A stretch of DNA of 58,705 nt from an uncultured bacterium (GCA_947574055.1 CANPIC010000014.1:1-58705); one strand, 5' to 3'; positions 8,330 to 17,108 are shown, counted from the first letter of the stretch. Numbers and translations are program-made. The notes: generated by a model not told the origin, from the letters alone.

Positions 8330-9181
8330 ATGCTAAGATACAAAATAAGAAGAACTGTCATATATACAGCAGCGATAACAGGTGTTACTTTCATGTTGTC
8401 TTCTCCCGGCAGTGTGTGTGCGGCTGAGACGGTGCCTGGTGGTATGGCGAAAGAGAGCTCCGCGGTGGAAGGTGCAGAGATGCTCCAGAGCACAGCTGCG
8501 TTACCGGCGGGGGTTATGGCGACTTTTGATGTTAATCTTTTCAGGCTGCCGCAGGAGGCCCGTATGCTGGTCGTGGTCGAAGGGCTCTCGGGCAGCGATT
8601 GCGGTGTATATGCGTATGAACTGACTGCGGAAGGATGGATGCTGCGTCTGTGCACGCCGGGGATCATGGGCCGCAACGGCATGAGCAGTCACCGGACTGT
8701 GGGAGATAAGACGACACCGGTAGGGCTGTTTCAGCTTAACACGCCTTTTGGACAGTGTGCGCCGCGGGAAGGCTTTCCTGCAGACTATATTCAGGTAAAT
8801 AAGTCGCATGTATGGTCAGACAGTGCCAACCGGCTTGTGGAAGATGCCAGGGAAGGCGGGGAACATGTGGGGCGCGCGGGATATGCCGGACATTATGATT
8901 ATGTTCTGGATGCGGGATTTAACCGCAATGCGGTTCCGGGACAGGGCTCAGCGCTGTTTTTGCACTGCCTGAAAGAATCGGCGGTCGATACGTCGGGTTG
9001 TGTGGCCATTCCGAAAGAATTTATGGCGCAGATTATGTGTCTGTATGGTGCTTATGGCGGCGGCGCATGTTATATTGCCCAGGCGCCGGCAGGCGGTTTT
9101 GGACCCGTGTATGACAGCTACGGAGCAAATAACGGGCTGTCACCAGATGGATGGGAGCAGACGATATGGGGGACGGACTGA
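8330..9181 (+). CDS. Secreted L,D-transpeptidase-like (YkuD) protein
   Basis: Probably a cell-wall enzyme outside the membrane. Family members form or modify peptidoglycan cross-links using a catalytic cysteine. The 283-residue product has a basic start and a hydrophobic helix (about 9-25) ending near SVCAAE, a likely signal peptide. The catalytic region shows GDKTTPVGLFQL (125-136), His212 in LFLHC and Cys224 in TSGC, matching the His...Ser-Gly-Cys pattern of the ErfK/YbiS/YkuD fold. No LysM or PG-binding module is present. The start follows AAGGAGATAAAAAGG. It overlaps the next gene by 16 bp, so the two are probably translated together. The exact substrate is unknown. Confidence 0.8.
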   Translation: MLRYKIRRTVIYTAAITGVTFMLSSPGSVCAAETVPGGMAKESSAVEGAEMLQSTAALPAGVMATFDVNLFRLPQEARMLVVVEGLSGSDCGVYAYELTAEGWMLRLCTPGIMGRNGMSSHRTVGDKTTPVGLFQLNTPFGQCAPREGFPADYIQVNKSHVWSDSANRLVEDAREGGEHVGRAGYAGHYDYVLDAGFNRNAVPGQGSALFLHCLKESAVDTSGCVAIPKEFMAQIMCLYGAYGGGACYIAQAPAGGFGPVYDSYGANNGLSPDGWEQTIWGTD

Positions 9182-9978
9182 AATATCCGTTGTTGCTGGT
9201 GCATGGTATGGGGTTTCGGGACAGCAGGCGGTTTAATTACTGGGGCAGGATTCCGGCCAGACTGGAAGAGATGGGGTGCCATATCTATTATGGCGGACAG
9301 GACAGTAACGGAACGATAGAAGCAAATGGCGCGTTTCTGGCAAAAAGGATCAGAGAGATCAGGAAAGAAACAGGTGCCTCCAAACTGCATGTGATAGCAC
9401 ATTCAAAAGGCGGGCTTGACATGAGATATGCCATTTCCACGCTGGGCATGTCAGAATCTGTTGCCTCGCTGACGACGATCAGCACGCCGCATCACGGCTC
9501 GCGGACTGTGGACAGATTATTGAAACTGCCTGATTTTCTGGTTCGGGCAGTGGCAGGTATGTGGGATGTCTTGCTGTGGATCTGCGGAGATAAGGCCCCT
9601 CGTACCTATGAGGTGATTTGCACATTTACGACAGACGCCGCAAGGAAATTTAACCGCGCTAACCCTGATCAGCCGGGGGTGTACTATCAGAGTTATGCTT
9701 TTGTAATGCGACATGTCTGGAGTGATATGTTTTTGTTTGTGCCGGGGATGGTCGTGAAAATGTTTGAAGGCCCCAATGATGGTCTGCTGCCGCCGGCGTC
9801 TGCCGTATGGACGAATTTCCGCGGTGTCATGACCGGCAATTCATGCAGAGGGATATCGCACTGTGATGAGGTGGATATGAGAAGGAGAAAACTGACATCG
9901 CGGCGCGGAGACGGGGTCAGCGATATCGTGGAATTATATGCGGGTATCGTAGCGGATTTGCAGGCCCGGGGATTGTAG
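9166..9978 (+). CDS. Alpha/beta-hydrolase, triacylglycerol-lipase-like
   Basis: Esterase or lipase of 270 residues, apparently cytoplasmic since no signal peptide is seen. The oxyanion segment LLLVHGMG is at the N-terminus, the nucleophile motif AHSKGG has Ser80, and candidate acid and base are Asp205 (GPNDGLLPP) and His232 (ISHCDE). The motif is A-H-S-x-G rather than the usual G-H/x-S-x-G. The start at 9166 is preferred because GGGAG (9153-9157) sits at proper distance; an in-frame ATG at 9151 lacks a site. It overlaps the transpeptidase-like gene. The natural ester substrate is unknown. Confidence 0.8.
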   Translation: MGDGLKYPLLLVHGMGFRDSRRFNYWGRIPARLEEMGCHIYYGGQDSNGTIEANGAFLAKRIREIRKETGASKLHVIAHSKGGLDMRYAISTLGMSESVASLTTISTPHHGSRTVDRLLKLPDFLVRAVAGMWDVLLWICGDKAPRTYEVICTFTTDAARKFNRANPDQPGVYYQSYAFVMRHVWSDMFLFVPGMVVKMFEGPNDGLLPPASAVWTNFRGVMTGNSCRGISHCDEVDMRRRKLTSRRGDGVSDIVELYAGIVADLQARGL

Positions 9979-10072
9979 ACCGGGATCGGGTTACTTTGTG
10001 CCGGCAGCTTCCGGAATCAGGGGTGCAAAATGCCGGCGGCAGCAGAAGGTATCGGAGAAGGAGGGGAAGTTT

Positions 10073-10687
10073 GTGGAGCAGTTGGGAGAGCAATTTGCAT
10101 GGCTGCAGCAGTGCCTGGTGATGGATGAATATGTGCTCTGGCGGGGCAGACCGGTGCAGGGCAGAATATTCACAGGCCGGGATGTTTTTATGATTCCTTT
10201 CAGCATCATGTGGGGCGGGTTTGCCATATTCTGGGAACTGTCCGTGACTTTATCGGGGGCGCCGGTATTTTTCAGGCTGTGGGGGATTCCTTTTGTCCTT
10301 GTGGGACTGTATATGATGGTCGGTCGTTTTTTTGTGCAGGCTTATATACTGAAACGGACTTTTTACGCCATAACCAGTCGCCGGGTCCTGCAGTGCAGAT
10401 GCGGGCGGATCGTTTCGCTGAATACGGACCGGCTGCCGGAAGTCCATATGACCGTGCACAAGGATGGGTCCGGTACACTGGCCTTTGACCGTTACGGGAG
10501 AGGAAATTTCCGATATGCCTGGGGAAACGGCATCTTTGCAGACGCGTCGGGAAAAGCGGGTATGGTGGACCCTGTTCTGGAGAATATACCCGATGTTAAC
10601 CGGGTTTACCGGATTTTGATGGGGCAGGAGCCGGCGTCCGGCCTTGTCACACCGGGCAATACATGGATGGAAGGAAAAAAGCAATAG
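10073..10687 (+). CDS. Membrane protein with bacterial PH-like domain
   Basis: Membrane protein of unknown function, about 204 residues. Two hydrophobic segments (about 35-55 and 67-90) are followed by a domain holding FYAITSRRVLQ, the strand pattern of bacterial PH-like (YdbS/YdbT type) domains, then a variable tail. The GTG at 10073 is chosen because AGGAGGGG lies just upstream (10059-10066); a GTG at 9998 would extend it by 25 poorly conserved-looking residues. The 3' end overlies the coding frame upstream of the next gene. The family call is by pattern only. Confidence 0.6.
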   Translation: MEQLGEQFAWLQQCLVMDEYVLWRGRPVQGRIFTGRDVFMIPFSIMWGGFAIFWELSVTLSGAPVFFRLWGIPFVLVGLYMMVGRFFVQAYILKRTFYAITSRRVLQCRCGRIVSLNTDRLPEVHMTVHKDGSGTLAFDRYGRGNFRYAWGNGIFADASGKAGMVDPVLENIPDVNRVYRILMGQEPASGLVTPGNTWMEGKKQ

Positions 10688-10719
10688 CAGATATATCGTG
10701 GGAAATCGGGAGAAGGGAT

Positions 10720-11175
10720 ATGAAACAGTATGAGACATTGCGTCTGGTCAAAACGGAAGATCTGAATCACCATGGGACACTGTTCGCCGCCAGGGCGGCG
10801 GCCTGGTTTGTGGAGGCGGCATTTACAGCGGCAGGCTGCGTATGTAGGGGCAGTGAGGGTATTGTATGCAGAAATCTTCATACGATGTCGTTTCAAAAAC
10901 CGGTGCAGAACGGGACCATACTCCGGTTTCTGGCACGGGTGACGGCGACCGGCAGCAGCAGCTTTCTGGTAATGGTCAGGGCAGAGGATGCGACAGACGG
11001 TGTTGTCTATATAGAAGGCGCTGTCACTTTTGTGACAATAGAGCAAGAGAGCGGAAAGAAGCGTGTCCATCATATCACGCTGGACGATACCACGGATGAG
11101 GAAGAACTGCGGCAGCGCCGGGAAGCAGTGCGCATTTTATCCGGAGGCAGGCAGGAAAGGAAGGACGAAAGATGA
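10720..11175 (+). CDS. Acyl-CoA thioesterase-like hotdog protein
   Basis: Probable acyl-CoA hydrolase that releases free CoA from acyl-CoA esters in the cytoplasm. The 151-residue protein matches the acyl-CoA hydrolase hotdog pattern, with LNHHGTLFAARAAAWFVEAAF near residues 15-35 and a long strand region after it. The usual N-x-x-G-T/x-F-G-G wording is changed to NHHGTLFAARA, so activity is not certain. The ATG at 10720 follows GGAGAAGGG. It overlaps the next gene by 4 bp (ATGA), indicating coupling. Confidence 0.75.
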   Translation: MKQYETLRLVKTEDLNHHGTLFAARAAAWFVEAAFTAAGCVCRGSEGIVCRNLHTMSFQKPVQNGTILRFLARVTATGSSSFLVMVRAEDATDGVVYIEGAVTFVTIEQESGKKRVHHITLDDTTDEEELRQRREAVRILSGGRQERKDER

Positions 11176-11528
11176 GTGTATTATTTTTATGGTATCCCAA
11201 ATGCAGCACCTGTCAGAAGGCGAAAAAGTGGCTGGATGACAATCATATTGCCTATGAGGCCAGAGATATAAAAACAGATCGTCCGTCTGTGGAGGAACTG
11301 AAAATATGGCATGAAAAAAGCGGACTGGAGCTGAAACGTTTTTTTAATACAAGCGGGCAACTGTACCGGTCGATGAATCTGAAAGATAAGCTGCCCGAGA
11401 TGGCAAAGGAACAGCAGCTGGAACTGCTGGCGACGGACGGTATGCTTGTGAAACGGCCGCTGCTGATTACGGAAGATACGGTGCTGGCGGGATTTCGCGA
11501 GCCGGCTTATGCACAGGCACTGAGGTAG
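11172..11528 (+). CDS. Spx/ArsC-family (YffB-like) thioredoxin-fold protein
   Basis: Small cytoplasmic protein of 118 residues of the arsenate reductase/Spx superfamily. It has the redox motif CSTC at 11-14 (LWYPKCSTCQKAKKWLDD), TDRPS-like loop, and the conserved segment LVKRPLLI near 92-99. Spx itself has CxxC and binds RNA polymerase; ArsC-type reductases have a single cysteine with Arg partners. The CxxC here and the lack of arsenic genes nearby leave the role open. Overlap with the thioesterase gene suggests cotranscription. Confidence 0.8.
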   Translation: MSVLFLWYPKCSTCQKAKKWLDDNHIAYEARDIKTDRPSVEELKIWHEKSGLELKRFFNTSGQLYRSMNLKDKLPEMAKEQQLELLATDGMLVKRPLLITEDTVLAGFREPAYAQALR

Positions 11529-11534
11529 AGACGG

Positions 11535-12722
11535 ATGAGAGCCAAAAAGAGAATATGGTCAAGGTATCTTTGGCTGCCGGCTGTTCTTATGCTGCTTGCA
11601 GGCGCAGCTTCGGTTGTGGGCACTGGCCCGGGGGAAAGTGCGGTCCAGGCGGCTCCGGCAGCGGCGACTGCCGGAAAAGATGAGGATATTTCCGAGGCGG
11701 AAATCCATTTTCTGGATGTGGGACAGGGAGATGCCACCCTGATTAAGTGCGGCGATCATGCCATGCTTATCGATACCGGGGATAATGATAAGGGAACGGC
11801 AGTGCAGCTTTATCTGAGCAAACAGGGGATTCAGAAGCTGGATTATCTGGTGCTGACCCATCCTGATGCGGATCATATCGGCGGCGCCGATGTGGTGATT
11901 GGCAAGTTTACGATTGGCCGGGTATTTATGGCTGATTATGAGAAGGATAATAAGACATACAAGGAGGTCATACAGGCGCTGGCGGATAAAAAGCTGAAAT
12001 GGAGCACACCGCGCCCGGGGTCGACTTATACGCTTGGTACGGCCAAATTTACCATTCTGGCACCGGTGAGGACTTATGATGATCCGAATAATTCCTCTAT
12101 TGCCCTGTTGTTTCAAAACGGCGGCAATACATTTTTGTTTACCGGAGATGGGGAAGAGGAGGCTGAGAGCGACATTTTGGAGAGCGGGCGCAGTGTAAAA
12201 GCCGATGTATACAAGGCAGGACACCATGGCAGCGATACGGCTTCCAGCGAGGCCTTTTTGAAGGCAGTGGCTCCTGCTTATGCTGTGATCAGCTGTGAGG
12301 AGGGAAATTCTTATGGTCATCCTCATGCGGCAGTGCTGAACAGTCTGCGAGCCAGAGGTGTCAAAGTGTTTCGCACCGATGAGCAGGGGAGCATCATCGC
12401 CTGGTCTGACGGCAGTGAGATCACCTGGAACTGCGCGCCTTCCGATACCTGGCAGACAGGTGAGCGCATCGCCTCTGCTTCGCAGATGCTGTCTGGTGAC
12501 AGCGGACAAAAAAAGCAGGCAAACGAGGCGCAGACCGGCAAGCGTGCGGCTGCTGCCGATGCGGCGGCAAAGGGACTCTATATCGGCAATAAAAATAACG
12601 GAAAACTCCATCGTGCCACCTGTAAGCAACTCCCGAAAGAGGAGAACAGAGCCGTTTTTGACACGAAGCAGGAGGGGATCAACGCCGGGTATGACGATCT
12701 TTGCAAACTTTGTAAACCATAA
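11535..12722 (+). CDS. Secreted metallo-beta-lactamase-fold protein (ComEC-C-like)
   Basis: Exported hydrolase-like protein of 395 residues. A signal or anchor helix (about 11-28) precedes an MBL domain (about 54-300) like the C-terminal domain of ComEC: FLDVGQGDATLI (59-70), THPDADHIGG (108-117), TGDGEEEAE (203-211), AGHHGSD (228-234) and GHPH (261-264). A low-complexity linker (about 315-347) leads to a 48-residue C-terminal module (348-395) with Cys363, Cys390 and Cys393 and the wording YIGNKNNGKLHRATC. That module is of the kind found in other secreted nucleases. Nuclease or phosphodiesterase action on external nucleic acid is plausible, and comM and dprA lie downstream, but no direct proof exists. 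Confidence 0.82.
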   Translation: MRAKKRIWSRYLWLPAVLMLLAGAASVVGTGPGESAVQAAPAAATAGKDEDISEAEIHFLDVGQGDATLIKCGDHAMLIDTGDNDKGTAVQLYLSKQGIQKLDYLVLTHPDADHIGGADVVIGKFTIGRVFMADYEKDNKTYKEVIQALADKKLKWSTPRPGSTYTLGTAKFTILAPVRTYDDPNNSSIALLFQNGGNTFLFTGDGEEEAESDILESGRSVKADVYKAGHHGSDTASSEAFLKAVAPAYAVISCEEGNSYGHPHAAVLNSLRARGVKVFRTDEQGSIIAWSDGSEITWNCAPSDTWQTGERIASASQMLSGDSGQKKQANEAQTGKRAAAADAAAKGLYIGNKNNGKLHRATCKQLPKEENRAVFDTKQEGINAGYDDLCKLCKP

Positions 12723-12783
12723 ATAATCAGTAACATAAATTCTTACCCAGCCGGATGTCATGCCGGGAAAGGAAAGTAGGGAA

Positions 12784-13176
12784 ATGGATGGGAATCTGCA
12801 AAGCGGACAACAAAGGTTATATGAATTTGTCACATCGCTCTGCCGGCATGCGGGAGAGGGAGAGGCTTTTTTGAGAGAATTTTGGCTGGCGCTCAGAGAG
12901 GATGAGGAGACAGCGCAGGAACTGGCGTATTATATGGACAGGGGGCAGTTTGCCTGTCAGGTATCGGTGAGAGGGTATACAGTGGTAGATATCATGGTCT
13001 GGCAAATTGACCATTTTAAAGCCAGGCTGGACCGGCGTGAGGACGGTATGGGTGATAACGGTGATAAGATGCTGCTGATGGCCTTTGACACGCTTTTAAA
13101 GATGAAGAAAGAGCCGGAAAAATATGTGCGGCTGTTACAGGGAGAGACCGGCACGGATTATGTGGATAAATATTGA
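12784..13176 (+). CDS. Hypothetical protein upstream of pilT
   Basis: I do not recognise this 130-residue protein. It is acidic and mostly helical in appearance, has no signal peptide or membrane segment, and carries no clear motif. The centre is YYMDRGQFACQVSVRGYTVV and the end is rich in Lys and Glu. The ATG at 12784 is preferred over 12760 because GGAAAGTAGGG lies directly before it. It ends 21 bp before pilT on the same strand, so a link with the PilT ATPase is possible but only by position. Confidence 0.6.
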   Translation: MDGNLQSGQQRLYEFVTSLCRHAGEGEAFLREFWLALREDEETAQELAYYMDRGQFACQVSVRGYTVVDIMVWQIDHFKARLDRREDGMGDNGDKMLLMAFDTLLKMKKEPEKYVRLLQGETGTDYVDKY

Positions 13177-13197
13177 ACGGTTACAGGAGTGACAGAG

Positions 13198-14190
13198 ATG
13201 ATAGTGACGATTGAGGAAATATTGACGGATGCGATGAAAGCAGGCGCCTCCGATGTACATATCACGGTTGGGACTTCACCGCGGATGAGAGTGGATGGAA
13301 AACTGACATCAATGTCATATCCGGGTCTGGCTGCCTCGGACACACTCTCTATGCTGATCTCGATTATGACAGAGAGTCAGCGCAGCCGGTTCGAGGAACG
13401 GGGGGAATATGATCTGGCGTTTTCGATCCGCGATGTGGGGCGCTTCCGTGTCAATGCCTACAAACAACAGGGCAGTGTGGCGATGGCCGTACGCCTTGTA
13501 AAAGCCGATGTGCCCTCCCCCGAGGAACTGGGGATGCCTGCGTCGGTGACAGAATTATACCAAAAGCAAAAAGGGCTTATTCTTGTGACCGGGCCGTCCG
13601 GCAGCGGCAAATCCGCTACCCTCGCGGCGCTGACAGGTCTGATCAACAGCCACCGGGAAGCACACATCATCACACTGGAAGACCCGATCGAATATCACCA
13701 TGAACATATGCGGTCCATCGTCAGTCAGCGGGAAATCGGCCTGGACTGTCTGGATTACGTCTCGGCTCTGGAATCCGTACTGCGGGAAGATCCCGATGTG
13801 ATCCTGGTGGGTGAGATGCGTGATCTGGAGACCATTGGCGCAGTGATTACCGCTGCGGAAACCGGTCATCTGGTTCTGGCATCTCTCCATACTAATGGTG
13901 TGGTCAATTCGGTAGAACGCATGATTGACCTGTTTCCCACCTACCGCCAGCAACAGATACGTATCCGCCTGGCCGGTGTGCTGGAAGCCGTTGTATCCCA
14001 ACAGCTCCTGCCGCATCCGTCCGGTGTGGGACGGGTGGCCGCCTTTGAGGTATTGCATGTGCTGCCCGCTGTCCGCAGGCTGATCCGTGAAGGACAGACT
14101 GCCCGTCTTACCGCTGTCATGAAAGCGGGACACCAGTTTGGTATGATCACCATGGAGGAAGCCGTGGCACAGCTGATGGAGCAGGTGTGA
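13198..14190 (+). CDS. pilT: PilT-type retraction/secretion ATPase
   Basis: Hexameric ATPase of the GspE/PilT family, which depolymerises type IV pili in organisms that have them. The 330-residue protein has the PilT N-terminal domain (1-100; GASDVHITVG), Walker A GPSGSGKSA at 132-140, the Asp-box region (HIITLEDPIEY), Walker B VILVGE at 201-206, and the His-box region near HLVLASLHTNG. The residue after the Walker A Ser is Ala rather than Thr, a small departure. Size fits PilT rather than PilB. The ATG at 13198 follows AGGAG at 13185-13189. No pilin, prepilin peptidase, PilB or PilC gene lies in the window. Confidence 0.9.
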   Translation: MIVTIEEILTDAMKAGASDVHITVGTSPRMRVDGKLTSMSYPGLAASDTLSMLISIMTESQRSRFEERGEYDLAFSIRDVGRFRVNAYKQQGSVAMAVRLVKADVPSPEELGMPASVTELYQKQKGLILVTGPSGSGKSATLAALTGLINSHREAHIITLEDPIEYHHEHMRSIVSQREIGLDCLDYVSALESVLREDPDVILVGEMRDLETIGAVITAAETGHLVLASLHTNGVVNSVERMIDLFPTYRQQQIRIRLAGVLEAVVSQQLLPHPSGVGRVAAFEVLHVLPAVRRLIREGQTARLTAVMKAGHQFGMITMEEAVAQLMEQV

Positions 14191-14212
14191 AGGATGTGCT
14201 TTTGGCGTGCCA

Positions 14213-14251
14213 GAGCGTGTTTGAAAAGTCATTCCTGTCATCTGCACGCTC
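14213..14251. repeat. Inverted repeat downstream of pilT
   Basis: GAGCGTG (14213-14219) and CACGCTC (14245-14251) are perfect complements 25 nt apart, beginning 23 bp after the pilT stop. There is no T run. It may be a small dispersed repeat or chance; no second copy is in the window. The rest of the 245-bp gap holds the comM promoter. Confidence 0.3.
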
Positions 14252-14268
14252 CAGATCGCATTTCCCTC

Positions 14269-14297
14269 TTGCTTAATTCTTCCTATTTTATTATAAT
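14269..14297 (+). promoter_or_regulatory. Promoter of comM-dprA
   Basis: TTGCTT (14269-14274), 17-bp spacer, TATAAT (14292-14297). The leader would be about 130 nt. No competence (ComK-type) box is evident. Confidence 0.7.
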
Positions 14298-14435
14298 ATT
14301 TTTACAGGATTTCCCTGTACTCTATTCCGGCGGCGGGTGACAGACCCCGGAGCCGGAATTCTATTCATAGTCTGTCTATCTTTTGCAGCGGTCGCTGCAT
14401 ATTTTCAGAGCAGTTCGAATAAAAAAGGAGAGAGC

Positions 14436-16049
14436 ATGTTCAATACGATTATTTCAGGTGCTTTCTGCGGGATCGACAGTTATCTTGTACAGGTGGAGGT
14501 AGATGTGTCACAAGGCCTTCCCTGTATGGAGATGGTGGGGTGTCTGAGCAGGGAAGCAGGAGAGGCAAAGCAGAGGATACGGGTGGCGCTGCGCAATACC
14601 GGTGTCTGTCTGCCGCCTTGTAGAATTACCATTAATTTATCGCCGGCAGACCGTTACAAGAGCGGTACGGCTTTTGATCTGCCCGCAGCGGTGGGGCTGT
14701 TGGCTTCCATGGGCCTGGTGGAGGCGGTAAAGACAAAGGGGATTTTGTTTGTGGGCGAACTGGGACTGGGCGGGGAACTGAAAGCGGTCAGAGGGATACT
14801 TCCCATTGTGCGTGCCGCCGTCCGTGAGGGGATTGCGGTCTGTATCGTTCCCCCGGGGAATGGCAAAGAAGCAGCGGTAGCGGGTGAGATAAGAGTCTAT
14901 GAGGCGGATCATATTTCGCAGGTAAGAGCGGCGCTGCAAAAGGGCCTGAAGGAGGGCGGCGCAGAGAAGGCCGGACTTAGACGGGTGCGGACGGCCAGGG
15001 AAACGGACGGGGCATGTACGATGTCCGCAGCAAAAACAGAGGGAAAAAAGAGAGAACCGATCAAAGAGTGGGAGCGGGAAGGGGCAGAAGATTTTGCGGA
15101 TATTGCCGGTCAGGAGAGCGTCAGACGGGCGGCAGAGATTGCGGCGGCGGGATTTCATCATATGCTGATGATCGGGCCGCCGGGCAGCGGTAAGACGATG
15201 ATAGCCAGGCGGATGCCGTCTATTCTGCCACCGCTTTCCCAGGAAGAGAGTCTGGAAGTGTCCGCTATTTACAGTGTATGCGGCAGGCTGAAAAACGGCA
15301 GTATAATGAAGGAGCGGCCTTTTCTGGCCCCTCATCATACGGCTACGGGCGCTGCCGTGATCGGCGGCGGGCGGGTTCCCATGCCGGGGGCCGTCAGTCT
15401 GGCCCATCGGGGTATTTTGTTTCTGGACGAATTACCGGAGTTTAAGAGAACGATACTGGATATGCTCCGTCAGCCGCTGGAAGAGAGGAAGGTGCAGATT
15501 GCCAGAACCTATGGCAATATTGAATACCCCGCAGATTTTATGCTGGTAGGTGCGATGAATCCCTGTCCGTGCGGCTATTATCCGGGTGAGCAGTGCAAAT
15601 GCAGCCAGGCACAGACCGATCGCTACCTGAGCCATGTATCGGGGCCGGTTCTGGACCGCATGGATTTATGTGTGGAGGTGCCGGGACTGAAAAAGGAGAA
15701 CCTGTTTTGCAGAAAAAGAGGAGAGAGCAGTGCCGTTATCCGCAGGCGTGTGCTGGCGGCCAGAGAGATGCAAAAGAAACGATTCCAGAGCAGTCTGCGT
15801 GTTAACGCAGAGATGGGAGTGCGGGAGATAACGAAATATTGTGTACTGGAGCAGGAGACAGAGAGAAAGCTGCGCCGTATTGCGGAAACCTGTGCGCTGA
15901 GTCTGCGGGCCTGTCATAAGATACTGCGTATGGCACGTACCATTGCCGATCTGGACGGAGAGGAATCCATCCGCATGCATCATATTAATGAAGCGGTATA
16001 TTATCGCCTGTCGGCGGGTGCATACTGGGGACGGGGGCAGGGGATATGA
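14436..16049 (+). CDS. comM: YifB/ComM-family Mg-chelatase-like AAA ATPase
   Basis: AAA+ ATPase related to ComM, a hexameric helicase that aids branch migration during natural transformation. The 537-residue protein has the Lon-S5-like N-terminal domain (about 1-165; INLSPADRYKSG), a charged linker (about 170-222), the AAA core with Walker A GPPGSGKT at 247-254 and LFLDELPEF as Walker B, the cysteine-rich NPCPCGYY segment, and the C-terminal Mg-chelatase lid. The ATG at 14436 has AAGGAGAG upstream; the frame is open further 5' without a site. It overlaps dprA by 4 bp. Confidence 0.93.
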   Translation: MFNTIISGAFCGIDSYLVQVEVDVSQGLPCMEMVGCLSREAGEAKQRIRVALRNTGVCLPPCRITINLSPADRYKSGTAFDLPAAVGLLASMGLVEAVKTKGILFVGELGLGGELKAVRGILPIVRAAVREGIAVCIVPPGNGKEAAVAGEIRVYEADHISQVRAALQKGLKEGGAEKAGLRRVRTARETDGACTMSAAKTEGKKREPIKEWEREGAEDFADIAGQESVRRAAEIAAAGFHHMLMIGPPGSGKTMIARRMPSILPPLSQEESLEVSAIYSVCGRLKNGSIMKERPFLAPHHTATGAAVIGGGRVPMPGAVSLAHRGILFLDELPEFKRTILDMLRQPLEERKVQIARTYGNIEYPADFMLVGAMNPCPCGYYPGEQCKCSQAQTDRYLSHVSGPVLDRMDLCVEVPGLKKENLFCRKRGESSAVIRRRVLAAREMQKKRFQSSLRVNAEMGVREITKYCVLEQETERKLRRIAETCALSLRACHKILRMARTIADLDGEESIRMHHINEAVYYRLSAGAYWGRGQGI

Positions 16050-17038
16050 GGAAGGAGAACCATAGCGCACCGGAGTGGCAAAAAGAGGGGCATGGACCAA
16101 AAGAGCGGTGCATTTTCCGGGAAGAAGCGGACTATCCGCGCAGGCTGCGGCAGATTCGCAGTGCGCCGCGCCGCATTTATGTCCGGGGGCCGTTGCCGGC
16201 TGCGCAGACTCCCTCGGTGGCTGTGATCGGCGCCAGGAAGTGCAGTTCCTACGGAAGAGAGATGGCCCGGCTGTATGCCTCTGCTCTTGCTGCGGCAGGT
16301 GTACAGATTGTCAGTGGTATGGCGGCGGGCATAGACGGCATTGCCCAGCGGGCGGCATTGTCAGTCGGTGGCAGCAGCGTAGCAGTACTGGGGTGCGGGA
16401 CGGATGTCTGCTATCCGGCGGAAAATCGTGATCTGTATGAACAGCTTTTGCAAAAGGGCACTATTTTGTCCGAATATTCGCCGGGGACACCGCCTGCTGC
16501 CTGTTATTTCCCGGCCAGAAACAGGATCATCAGTGCGCTGGCAGATCTTATTTTGGTGATTGAGGCCAGAGAGAGAAGCGGTACGCTGATCACTGTGGAC
16601 TTTGCCCTGGATCAGGGAAAGGATGTTTATGCCCTGCCCGGCCGGATCACGGACGGACAGAGTATGGGCTGTAACCGGCTGATCCGGCAGGGCGCGGGGA
16701 TTGCCCTGACACCGGAGGATATTCTGGAAGCGCTGGATATATCCTGTCAGGAGATGGCACCGGCAGCAAGTAACGGTTCCCGGGGCATGGCAGACGGTAA
16801 GAAAGAGCGGGCAGGGGAAGCTGCTTTGCCGTCCGGGATGGGACCGCGTGAGAGGCTTGTATGGCAACAGGTGGGGGATCGTCCGATCACGCTTCAGGAG
16901 CTGTATGAAAAAGTGAGAGAGACAGAAGAAGGAAAGGAGTTCGGGCTGCCGGAAGTGACAGATATTTTAATGGATCTGGTGCTGCGGGAATTAATTTCAC
17001 GGGAATACGGGAATAAATATGAAAGAAAAGCGGAATGA
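16046..17038 (+). CDS. dprA: DNA-processing protein DprA (Smf)
   Basis: Loads RecA onto incoming single-stranded DNA during transformation and may also serve recombination in species not known to be competent. The 330-residue product has the Rossmann-like domain with VAVIGARKCSSYG, the SGMAAGIDGIAQ motif, LGCGTDVCYPAENR and FPARNRIISALAD. A C-terminal winged-helix segment (about 265-325) follows a linker. It begins with ATGA overlap with comM, preceded by a GGGGGCAGGGG stretch. dprA next to topA is conserved from Bacillus to Clostridia. Confidence 0.95.
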   Translation: MRKENHSAPEWQKEGHGPKERCIFREEADYPRRLRQIRSAPRRIYVRGPLPAAQTPSVAVIGARKCSSYGREMARLYASALAAAGVQIVSGMAAGIDGIAQRAALSVGGSSVAVLGCGTDVCYPAENRDLYEQLLQKGTILSEYSPGTPPAACYFPARNRIISALADLILVIEARERSGTLITVDFALDQGKDVYALPGRITDGQSMGCNRLIRQGAGIALTPEDILEALDISCQEMAPAASNGSRGMADGKKERAGEAALPSGMGPRERLVWQQVGDRPITLQELYEKVRETEEGKEFGLPEVTDILMDLVLRELISREYGNKYERKAE

Positions 17039-17046
17039 AAAACCGC

Positions 17047-17075
17047 TTGCCATTCCTTACATTTTGTTGTATAGT
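17047..17075 (+). promoter_or_regulatory. Vegetative promoter of topA
   Basis: TTGCCA (17047-17052), 17-bp spacer, TATAGT (17070-17075). The -35 touches the right arm of a small AAGCGG/CCGCTT inverted repeat (17028-17033 with 17043-17048) at the end of dprA. Confidence 0.75.
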
Positions 17076-17108
17076 TTAGACGATTTTATGTGAAGGGGAG
17101 CGAAAAAT

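Noticed and set aside
11559..12833. Long minus-strand frame of 424 codons opposite the MBL-fold gene
   Set aside because: Its composition (rich in Arg, His, Ile, Cys) is that of an antisense shadow, and the plus-strand frame carries clear family motifs.
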